Of a DNA stretch of 64,000 bases, positions 13,341 through 23,358 are shown one piece after another. The DNA lies in NCBI RefSeq assembly GCF_022201045.2, contig NC_068562.1, positions 5,748,001 through 5,812,000 on the forward strand, given 5' to 3'. The DNA is from Citrus sinensis. Lineage: Eukaryota > Streptophyta > Magnoliopsida > Sapindales > Rutaceae. The translations under genes and the position numbers were made by a program. The notes under the pieces were generated by a model. It was not told where the DNA came from. It ran no database searches and saw nothing but the letters and a program-made list of their open reading frames with translations. Each line of letters begins with the position of its first letter. The stretch's first letter is position 1.

Positions 13341-15829
13341 GCATCGAAAATAATAACCTTACAGAACTTTGAAAAAGAAAAAAAAATCAACATCAACTGG
13401 ATTGGACGGAGAAAACTGAAAAGAGGAACAGGATTTTGGCTTTTGGATTCACCCACTTGTGTTGTGAACAGACTAAAGAATCCCATCCCATCCCTTTCTT
13501 TTCTTCTTTTGATCTTTTGTTTGGACTCGGCTGCTCGTTTTACATCTGCCTTTTGTATAATATTAAATTAATTAATTAATTAATTTTTTTTATAAAAAAA
13601 ACACGAAACAGATCTCAATCCCCCAAACTCACACTTTATATCATATTCATGTCGATTATCCCCCCCCCCCCCTTACATGGTCTTTCGCCTTCGCATTTGG
13701 TGTCATTTTTACATGTATTTTTTTTTTTCAAAAAATTAGAAATTTTATAGGTGAAATCAAATACAATATTTGAAACTAAAATAGCAAATGATCCGATTGC
13801 ATAAGATAAGAGAGGTGGAGGAAGGTCAAAAATCTACTAGTAAGATGTATTAGATCTTTCGAATTTATAAATTAGCATTGACGATCAATTAAATTTTTCA
13901 CTTTCAAAATCAACCAAACCCTTAAAGGATGATCCTTTTTCTATGTGATGTTCATGTTGAGATTCTTTCATTAAAATTCCAACGATCCTTTTCTTTGATA
14001 ATTTAAAAAAACCAAAGAAAGCGAAACTGAAGCCAACGAAAGGAAGAGAACTGTTGTTCACCAAGAAACAAAAGAAAGCGTGAGCATACAAAGAAGTGCA
14101 AAAACAAAAGGTGTAAGAAAAACAAACAGCAAATGGCAAATAGCAAAACAGTGGGCGCAGAAATCTAGGGGGTGAAAAAGCTTTGCAGATGCTTCTAGGG
14201 ATCTGTGCTCATGGAAAGAAAAATGTGACTGTGAGCGAGCGTGTGTTTGTTTGCGAGCTTTGATTAGCAGGGAGGATGGGCAGAGAAGGGAGTCAAACAT
14301 GGCTGTGCTTATGAGTTGAGTGCTGACACAATGAAATCAAATCAAAGAAAGAAAAAATATAAAAGAATTGGGTCCCATTTTCATGACAACTGAAAGGAAA
14401 AAGACCAACATGTGTGTATGGGTCCATTTCCCTTTCCCCTGTCCCCATCAACCTTTTGTTTCGTAATTTTATCTTATTTTTCTCAATGCAGCCCACTATT
14501 TTGCTTTGCATGCATTAAACTTTGTGATCCTTCCTGGCTCAAGCCAATTAGCCATCCTCCCAGCCACTTGGCACGACTCGCTCTTGAAAATCGCCTTTGT
14601 CCAAATTGTGCAATAAATAGTTAAATACCAGTAACACGTTCGAAGATTTTATGCTCTTTATGCACGTCCGTCATGTTACTCCTCCTATTGGCAAAGCATG
14701 CAATCGGCGGTAATGGTATTGCCGCTGCCAAAAGCATAAACCTAAATTGATTCCAATGCAACTTGCAGATTCCAAAGAACAACATGCTCATGTTGAAATG
14801 TCGAGATTGGTATTGGCCTACCAGTTTGACAAATAACAACAAAAGAATTCTTTGCTTTTGCTTTCTCGCGCTGCTGAAAGCCAAAGCTGCCAATGGATTA
14901 TTTTGGATAGACTTACAATTAAGATAATGCCTGTCCCTTTGTTGAGTAATGAGTTGAGGCGCGATTGAGATTGTGAGATAGCAACCCAACCCAACCCAGC
15001 CCAACCCCACCCTCTTCCACTATTATTATTATTATTATTATTATTATTGACATCACAGACAGACGGCTTTTCTTTCATTTAAAATACAATAATTAGATTA
15101 AAAAAGAAATTGACCATGCATGGCAGCTGTGAACCGGGGGTTAAGCAGCACAGCACAACTTGGTTTGATTGTTGCTAATTGGCTATAGCTGACAGGACTC
15201 GATAGCTACCTCATTTCTGGTAAGTGAACTACGGGCTGAGACGACATGAGGAATCGCCTTTCCCTCGAAAATACGCTTTCCTGTGTACAGCTTTCGTGCC
15301 AGGATTTTCAGTGACAAGACATGAGCCAGCATTCAGGAATTTTGATGACGTCGGTGACAGTTCCTCATTTAAAATCAAGCAAGTGGACCCAACGGTTTTA
15401 TGAAAGAATCTATCTTTTCGGTCTTTTGAAATTGGGCTTTCCAAGGTTGGGCTAAAATTTTGAAAATCTGCTGAGAATGCCCATCGTTATGGCAAATAAT
15501 TTTCCACAAGTGTACGTGACTTTGATGTTCATATTTCTGGTAATAATCTAGGATTTATATTTAGTACTTTTGTTAATCAATTAACTCTATTATTTGTATA
15601 TCCCTTGTTAATTAGTCCCCATATTGCCGCCTTACATTAGCCACTTTTTCTTTTTTTTTTTTTTAAAAAAGAATCATATGTACAAAATATTACTTTGGTA
15701 TTCGTTTATATTCCAAGGAGAATAGTAATAATAGAGATGATTATTAATGAAATTGAAAATGATGGACCTAAGTTGCAGGCTTTGCTTTCATAATACGAGT
15801 TTTAAGAAATTTTATGTTACGTCCGTCAA
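13341..15829. other. Intergenic DNA, no gene recognised
   Basis: Contains a 12-C run near 13,661, purine-rich sequence at 14,000-14,300 and a TTA/ATT microsatellite at about 15,022-15,048 next to a CCCAACC/CCCAGCC run. Several open frames of 70-140 codons exist on both strands, but their composition is low-complexity and no family motif is visible. Confidence 0.5.
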
Positions 15830-15997
15830 ATGACCAGCCAATGGCCCGCACAATATGTAGGACAAGCTCAGGATGGAGAAGCCCAAACCAAAAAATTGAA
15901 ATACCACAGCAAAACGAAGTTAAAATCGAGACCAGGTCCAACATCAGTGGAAGATCTGATCAACGCTTCGGTTCATGCAATGCGAGTTTCAAGGTAA
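15830..15997 (+). CDS. Candidate 55-residue small ORF or captured exon
   Basis: An ATG frame of 55 codons with a well-mixed, charged composition, unlike the surrounding low-complexity frames. Its C-terminal part reads GPTSVEDLINASVHAMRVSR. A good donor (CAAG then GTAATG) overlaps the stop codon, so it could equally be an exon of a longer transcript or a fragment carried by a transposon. I do not recognise the family. The SINE at 16114 lies just downstream. Low confidence. Confidence 0.2.
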   Translation: MTSQWPAQYVGQAQDGEAQTKKLKYHSKTKLKSRPGPTSVEDLINASVHAMRVSR

Positions 15998-16113
15998 TGA
16001 GCTGACCACCAAATTAATTGTTTCTACAGTTGCCTGCCTGTTAAGGTTCACTGGTTCAGTGACATTGCATGGATGCAAGTTTTTTGGGTGTTCTGAAAAT
16101 AAAGAAAGAATAT

Positions 16114-16447
16114 ATCAATGGGCCTTTGGTCCAATGGGAGAAGCCTTGCACTTACAATGTTGAGTGCAAGGGTTCGAGCCTCCATAAGAGCATTATGGAG
16201 GTTAGTTTCAGTTCTTTCTCAATTATCAATTAATTGAGTGGAGACAGTCTCTCCCTTACGAAATGTGAGTGGAGCAGGCACCCCTCGAATATTAGAGAGG
16301 GTTTAAAATATCTGGGCATATACTTCAGTGTGTCAATGTATGATGGTGGTCCCAGTTATATAGTATGATTGTAAATATTAATTGTAATGTCTGATGTAAT
16401 GTCAGTAATATCTGTGTATAACAGACTTCAAAAAAAAAAAAAAAAAA
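16114..16447 (+). mobile_element. SINE with poly(A) tail and target duplication
   Basis: A roughly 330-base element ends in about 17 A residues. AAAGAATAT flanks it on both sides (16105-16113 and 16445-16453, overlapping the tail), the signature of LINE-dependent retroposition. Near the 5' end, GGTTCGAGCC matches the RNA polymerase III B box, and TGGGAGAAGC upstream could serve as a degenerate A box. These tRNA-derived features and the lack of coding capacity identify a SINE. Confidence 0.75.
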
Positions 16448-16993
16448 GAATATTTAGCTCCTTTGATGAGAGTCACCGGATTTTTTGAGCTATATTGAAG
16501 GAGTCAACAAATTTTTATGGCTATATTGTATACATGCTAGATGAGATGTACGTACAGCCAGGAGTTTGCCAAACTTATCAATAGAAAATTAAATATGCAA
16601 TTGGCTTCAATTTTTTGTGTTTTCTATATATCCAGAATATATAATATAATATAATATAATTCTAAGATGATGAAACTTTAACTCGCGGAAGCACTCTGCA
16701 GGTGCGTGACTTTGGGAGACGACTCGATTTTGGTTCAAATTATTATATTAGCAAATATTTTTGTTTCCGAGTTTTAAGTCATTCATGGATGTTCTCACTT
16801 TACAAAATATGTACTTTTTAACTTTTTTTATTTTATTTTTCACATCATTGTAAAGCTCTTGTACTTTAACGTCATTGTGTGCATAATGTGAAAACGTGGC
16901 ACTTAAAAATTGATTATTTTTTTTCTGCAGTGGTTTACAAGTCAAAAGATTAAAGGTAAATTTTGTACTAGTGAATTAATTATATTTAAATTA

Positions 16994-17134
16994 GGAAAAA
17001 TCTTAGGTGCAATTGTGATACCGTACCATAGTTGTATTCAATCGTTGGATGTTAGTAGACCCCACCAATTCAAGTGCATCTAACGATTGGATGCAAGAAT
17101 GACTCAGTACCACAGTTGTACCGTAGTCTGATCC
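16994..17134. mobile_element. Hairpin MITE, Mutator-type (family M1, copy 1)
   Basis: The 141-base element is an imperfect palindrome whose arms contain ACCATAGTTGTA and TACCACAGTTGTACC in opposite orientations. The 9-base TTTAAATTA flanks it exactly (16985-16993 and 17135-17143). The same arm motif, with 9-10-base duplications, occurs at 40514-40663 and 59595-59721. Confidence 0.8.
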
Positions 17135-18302
17135 TTTAAATTAGTTCTTTACTTTTAAAAATTTTAAATTACCATACTATTTGATTAATAATAAAGAAAA
17201 AAATGAGAGTGGGTTGGTGAATTTTATTTTTGGGTAAAAAAAATGAGAGAGTATTAATATTTTTTTATTTTTAGTATTTTTTTTAAAAAATAAGGTGAGC
17301 GATTTAAAAATATTTAATTCACTAAAAGAGTAATCTAAAAATAACCCCAAGGATAAACAAATTTTACTAACTATTGCGCATTGAGTGAAGCGTAGAAAAC
17401 GTGGAAGTAGGCACAAATTTGTCCAGAAGTGGGATGAGAAAACTTGATGGTGCGTGCATGCAACCTCGGAAGATTTACTCGTAATTTGAAAAGCTTGTCG
17501 GTCGCTGCAGCTAGAAAGTAGAAACATACATACACGCTCTCTTTCTTACCCAATGGTGCCGTGTCAATGTACGGACCACAAAATCTTCCATTTCGATTAT
17601 CACGGTCGTCGGATTCGCCTACAGCACCTCGTGTGCCTCGTGCACGTTTACTTTATCTTATCTCATGCCGTACCTTTAATATTTAAATGCTCAGAATTTA
17701 TATGGTTATTGGTTGTGGCAAACAATAATAAATATAATTTCTTAGAAGTATATGTATATATATATATATTTTTTAAAAAAATAATAAGATTGAACTTAAA
17801 TTTACAAGCTAAATTGTGATTTAAAAAAAAAAAAGATTTTTCGATATTTATTTATTTTATCTAAGATGGTTGGTTGTACTTCCGGCGACATTTGCGGAGA
17901 CATAATTTATTGAAGGCACGTCGTCTGGTATTGGTTGAACGAGATCCTCGTGCGGCCGACTTATTCATGAATCCCAATCCCGAGTGCCACGTGCTGCTCG
18001 ACACGTTTTCATTTGTTGCTGATTGAACTCATTCTACCAGGGGTCTGGATGGGATATTGTAAGTGGGCCCGCTCTTTGATTTCTTTGAAATCATTCCTGA
18101 CCACCGGCTAACCGTTCCACTTCCACACACCCGTACATAAATATCTGCCCTTTCGTCTTCTGTACTAGTCTGTACGCCTGTGTATTCCCAATCCAGATAG
18201 CATCGGTTTTGTAAGAAAAGGGAACAGTTAAGCAAGCTTGAGCAAAAGGTTAAAAGTGAATATATGTTCATCAAACGCAATCCAGAGTCGAAGAGAACGG
18301 AG
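17135..18302 (+). promoter_or_regulatory. Upstream region of the small gene, with ABRE and DRE cores
   Basis: A G-box/ABRE core, GCCACGTGCT (CACGTG at 17988-17993), and a DRE core, GCCGAC (17955-17960), lie about 310-350 bases before the start codon of the gene at 18303. ABRE plus DRE is the usual arrangement in plant promoters responding to dehydration, cold and abscisic acid. A TATA-like ATAAATAT sits near 18138. The rest of the stretch is AT-rich spacer. Function is inferred from motif content. Confidence 0.4.
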
Positions 18303-18770
18303 ATGGGGTGCTGTGAATCGGAAGTAGCTTATTGCAAGAGGCACCAAAATCGCAAGCAGCTTCAAGGGGTTTGTCCGTTCTGTCTAAGAGAAAGGCTCTC
18401 TCAGTTAGCTGCTGCCACTTCTCTCAAGAAAACTTCAATGCTTTCTCGTTCTCGTACTTCTTCTCCACATTCTTCATCACCAGCTGGCTACTCTTCTGCT
18501 TCTGCTTCCTCATCCAACAACAAGTCTCCGTCTCGTCGTCGACATAATCGAGTCGCTTCGGAGATCATCGGGTCGATATCTTTCGTGTTAAGTGCTGGCA
18601 GCAATATTGGGTTGAAGAAGAGTAGATCGATTGCTTTTGTTCCGAGCAACTTTGTTGGAGAGCGTAAGAGTGACAAGAAGAAACAAGGTTTTTGGTCAAA
18701 GTTGCTCCATAGGGATAGGAAGAAGGACATTTTTATGGGTTCAAGGAATGTTAGCGTAAGAGAAGCATGA
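18303..18770 (+). CDS. Small cysteine-motif protein, putatively acylated
   Basis: Single-exon gene of 155 residues. The start at 18303 is preferred over an in-frame ATG 13 codons upstream because it yields an N-terminal MGCC, a classic N-myristoylation (Gly2) and palmitoylation (Cys3, Cys4) signal for the plasma membrane. Residues 11-32 hold a C-x-R-H...GVCPFCLRERLSQL motif, also found at the N terminus of OCTOPUS/DUF740-type and other small plant proteins. A serine- and arginine-rich middle follows, then KKSRSIAFV near residue 110 and a basic FWSKLLH block near residue 133. Biochemical role is unknown; a membrane-associated stress-signalling adaptor is conceivable. The promoter carries ABRE and DRE cores. 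From memory, the Arabidopsis gene in the matching position is At5g65300, an uncharacterised stress-responsive protein; I have not verified this. Confidence 0.8.
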   Translation: MGCCESEVAYCKRHQNRKQLQGVCPFCLRERLSQLAAATSLKKTSMLSRSRTSSPHSSSPAGYSSASASSSNNKSPSRRRHNRVASEIIGSISFVLSAGSNIGLKKSRSIAFVPSNFVGERKSDKKKQGFWSKLLHRDRKKDIFMGSRNVSVREA

Positions 18771-19893
18771 GCCAGGAGCCATGAGCTATAGCCTAGAGGG
18801 GTAAGGGTTTGTGGTGATTGATGGGTTTCCTTCTGTTTTACTTTCACAGAATAAACGGAAGATCATTTTACATGTGAAAATGTTATATTTACATTTCGAC
18901 AGTCTAATAGTTGAAATATTATCTGTAATGGTGTAAAGTCTTCTTGATTGCCCATATTTCTAACTCTTATCTCCCATCTCTTCATTCTGATGATTCTACA
19001 CTCGAATGAAGTATTCTGGCGTCGTGGAAATTTAGTCCATTGGTCAATTTTTGCACCCAAGAATTTCTGTCCCGGCTGCACTCGAACCCTTGGAATCCTA
19101 CGCATATCATGTTATTTACTATATTATACTAGGTGGTGCCACAAGTGCGAACCTCCATATTCTACAAAATTCAGATTTAAAGAGAGATCAGAATGCTTCT
19201 GTTCTGGTCTGCTGTAAAACAACCTGCACATGACATTATTATATTTGTTAAAATCTTTTGCATCGCCATTGACATTGAACCCAGTTAATTCAAGGCTTAT
19301 TTTATCTTTTTCGCCTTTGCTGACATCCATATGCTACAGAACCATTGAAAGATGGCCGTTGAGCGATCTACCTTCCTTATTGAGAATTCTCAAATTTCGA
19401 TCATCAAAATCAGCTCAGTGATTCATTAAAAGAACGGTCTGGCCTTTAAAAAAAATCATATATATCCTATAACAGACTTTTCTACAACGGCTGTGGTAAT
19501 GAATTGACCATGTATCAGTCACCCACTAAGGGCTGCGTATGCCAAAATGTGGTTCAATGATACACGTCGAATTACTGATCAACAGTGGATATAGTTTCCC
19601 TTTTCCAGCACCTAAAAAGTTTCCCAGCTAATTCTCCTCCAAACACCAAACCCCCCCCCCCCCCCCCCAAAAAAAAAAAAAAAAGAGTTTCCCAGCTAAT
19701 TATAGACGCATTCAGTATTCAATCTCTATAAGAGAGTATCATCCTCTTAACTTCTGTTGCAATAGAGGATTCACCCAAAAAAATTTGGTATGTGCTCGAG
19801 TCTACCCCTTGGAAAGCTGTACAACTTCTTCACACAAGAAACAGGTTCACTAACTTGAGCGATCTTTATATAATCTAGAAGGGCCTGACGTAT
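18771..19893. other. 3' region and intergenic spacer
   Basis: Holds the presumed 3' UTR of the small gene and of the convergent membrane-protein gene. It contains the short retroposon-like insertion at 19634-19685. No other gene recognised. Confidence 0.6.
19634..19685 (+). mobile_element. Tiny retroposon-like insertion, poly(C)-poly(A)
   Basis: A 52-base insert made of a short leader, 18 C and 16 A lies between two exact copies of AGTTTCCCAGCTAATT (19618-19633 and 19686-19701). A 16-base perfect direct repeat around an A-tailed insert is what LINE-type target-primed reverse transcription leaves. The element itself is too short to identify. Confidence 0.5.
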
Positions 19894-22800
19894 TTACTTT
19901 GTGTCGTTTTGATTGTCATCCTCATCTGCAAAATTCTCATGCTGTAAAGATGGTCGTTTCAACCTCTGAAATATCTCATCAAGGGATTCTGAATCTGATG
20001 AATCAGCACGAGAGACTAGTCTAGTATCCTTATTTTGGTGCAAAGGAAGAAGCCTCTTGGCACCCATATTTGCTCTGAAACTTCGAAAGCTAGTTTTCAT
20101 TGATTCCCATTTTGAGGCCAAAACAGAGGATGGCCCTCCAGTTGTATCATTGGAGGACTTGCCTGTATCAAGCAATGAGACCTTGGTGGAAGCAATATTC
20201 TGCTCCACTGGCTTTGCACTAGATGTCTGTCTACTCAGTTCTCTCATCCCAGCATACTTGTTGCTGATGGCTTCTCTGCTTGTGCTGTATTTTCGAGCAT
20301 CTTCCTTGGAAGGTTTAGAAGTACTTCCCTTCATACCATCATTAACTAAACTGGTTGTTGCCTTCATTTCAACGGGTGTCATATCCTGAAAAGATTACTT
20401 CCTAGTTAGAAAATGAATTATCAGTTTCTGATCACACAGGCAATAACAGGGTAATGACAGATAATGGCAGCCAGGTTCATCCTAAACCCGTTCATTGCCC
20501 CAAGAATAAGGGATTAGACTCAGTCCAAAATGAAATAGAAAGCGGAAAGAAAAGGTCTGACCCCACTCTCAAAATCAGTATTGATAAAATTCCTTGCCAG
20601 TGGAACAACATTTTCACCAACTTGACGCCCTTGTTCAAGCCAAGATCGTTCTGAAAAAAAAAAAAAAGGTTCAGATCAAAATTTTCTGCAGAAACATTTA
20701 TCCTATAAGAATACAAAGGAACTTAAATGAGAACTATCGAGATTACATTAAAATTCCCAAAAAATTAATAAGCAACACTATTAAGCCATTATTCTACAGC
20801 CGATGCTACAAGAAGAACAAAGTACTGAATGCTTACCTTTCTGTAAAATAATCAATCCAGATGGATCAAATCCATCCATATCATCCACCTCAGTTTGAAA
20901 TCTAAATCTCTTCCAGCTCCCAAAGAAATCGATTACGCGATCAAAGAAATTGCTTGCAACCAATAGGGTATATATAACCATAATAAGTGGATAGATTTTG
21001 TTAAACCCCTCTCCGAAAAAAGGGACAGCACTATCAATGTTCCCCATTCGCTGCAATTAAAATTCCATAAAAATTAATTAGTCAACTTCCATATTTGTGA
21101 ACCACAGAATTTAAGCACCCTAAATATGATCAAATATTCATGCAAAAAACAAATAGACAGATACAAGACAATAGATGAAATGAAGAAGTCCATCCTGGAG
21201 AAACAAGGTTAAAAATATAAAGATTACCTTACTCTGATGGATTACATTAAGTCAGAATTAGGACATCCAACTCCATCAGAAAATATGATAAATCAAACAG
21301 GAAGAGATCTTAAGCAGCCAAAATACACCCTATTCAAAAGAAAAAATTCCTACAACTTCTATTCTCTAAAGACACTCCTGTCCAAAGGTTCCTAGATGCT
21401 ACACAAAGATATTCACAGATTTCCAGTAATTAACAGGTGACATTACTGCATCTACTGAATTCTTATCCCTCGCTAAAATATGTGTATACACCAGATTGAG
21501 TATTTTTAACTTATAATGGAACCAAACCAGAAATTCATTAAACATCTAAGTGAGTCTATTTTCAGAATTTTATAGATGTACATTAATATTTCAATTTACT
21601 CCAAAAGCCTTCCATAAAGCATAGAAGCCACATGTAAAACAGCCAAGACACAAAAGCTGCCTTACACGTTGTCGCACGCAATTAAAGAAGCAAAGACAAA
21701 CAGAAACAAAGGCTTATAAACTTTCAATCACAGCATGTGGAACTCGTATTATCCTGTCCATGTATGTCATAAGTGCTAATCTCAGTATTTATCTGGATAA
21801 GCACAGTCATTTTTCTATGTCAGTTCAGTTTCTTCTGTTAAGCCTGAATTTACATGTTCAAGAAAACTAACAGCCGATGAATGATATGAACGAGAACATT
21901 ACTTTTTCAAATATAGTTCTACGGCCTTCTTTGAGGCTGATGAGATTGAGGAAGTTGAATGAAATTGGAGCAGCGTAGCGGGCAATCATCCTTAAAAAAA
22001 AATATAAATAAGTCTTGTAATAAATTACTACATACTCTTCTTTACAACAAAAGAAAATGTAAAAGTAGCAAAGGAAAATCTTACGAGCATATCATAAGCA
22101 AGTTGACAGAGCTTGTTTGTCGCGGTGTCAACGAGTAAAACATTAACATTCCAACTTTGAACAAGGAATAATATGTGCAGATGCACATATACATCAGAGG
22201 TACAAAGGCGAAGAGCTGTTCAAAAGATATCAACACAAAAATTCAGGGTAACAAATTGAATATTAAATATCTATGAGATTCAAAATTAATACACACAAGT
22301 AATACAGCTGCAGCTATATACGATGAGGACAAGGGAACTTGATTTGCATTTTTCCTCAGATGTTCCAATCAAAACAAATATAAAGAGCACTGCATTAGGA
22401 TACTGAATCTTCAAACAATTGGAAAAACTTGAAAACGGATATAAAACAGAATGTGATTGAATGATGGTGAAGCGACAGAATGGACATGCAAGAGATCTTA
22501 TCATCCCATTTGTATGCTCAGATCGGAAAACCAGTTTTGGAGATGAAAGGCGTGCAAAATATGTAAAAGTGGAAAGGAATGACAGAATCTGGGTTGCAAA
22601 TGTGACATTCTTTAAGAAAATACATATCTACAAAATCAAAGATGGATCCTACATGAACCTGAAGTAGTCAGATTCACTTTCAAAAACTGATAGAATTGCT
22701 TCCAAATATACTCGAAGGTAGTATATAACACGAGATGCATAAGTTTTATCTTTATGATGGAAGGAAAGGAAAATTAAAAAAAAAAAAAATTACCTGCACA

Positions 22801-23327
22801 AACACCTCTTCTGATTTCACAGAGTTTACAAGTATTGAGAAAAGTGAAAGATCAACTCCACTAGGTAGAAGGGTTGCCTCAGCTAAAAGAATTGCAGCTG
22901 ACATTGTACCAAGGATGATAGCTAAAAGCTTCTGAATTTGCTTTCTTAGAATACATTTCCAAACAAACTCTGCAAAGAACCACCATTTTGAAAGTTTACG
23001 GTACAAAGACCTACAATCAGATAGACTACTACTGATATAATAGTAAATAAAAAAGCATCACAACCACAGGTGGTCAAGATAATTCATAAATATAAGTTAA
23101 TGAAAAGCAAACATAATAAATGAAAAAAGCCAACTTATAAGCATCATAACGGGGGAAAAAAAGAGTATTTATACATGATATTTGTCATCATGAAGCATTG
23201 ATGCAGACGTGATGAGAGACTTACCACAATATTTAGAGTGGAGAATAATTAAAAAAAACCCAATGGCCCAGAATAATCATATCCTTTTGAAGATTGTGTC
23301 AAAGGAGTCAAGGGTTAATTATTTCTT

Positions 23328-23358
<31 letters not shown>

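Noticed and set aside
13052..13486. Minus-strand open frame of 144 codons in the GC-rich island
   Set aside because: Composition is Pro/Ser/Leu-rich with no family motif, and it overlaps a plus-strand frame of similar size. It looks like a by-product of GC-rich promoter DNA.
14621..15078. Overlapping minus-strand frames of 86-129 codons
   Set aside because: They include an (AAT)n-encoded Asn run and a low-complexity CCCAACC repeat. No conserved motif or splice context.
15868..15890. Resemblance to miR390 (AAGCTCAGGA)
   Set aside because: Only the first ten bases agree; no complementary arm was found nearby to form a precursor.
16160..16190. tRNA-like GGTTCGAGCC box taken as a possible tRNA gene
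   Set aside because: No cloverleaf can be drawn around it. It is the B box of a SINE with a poly(A) tail and target duplication.
20492..20561. Longer exon 13 of the LMBR1-like gene running to a TGA
   Set aside because: Reading on ends the protein early. The donor GGG|GTCAGA at 20561 joins in phase to the last exon and restores the conserved length.
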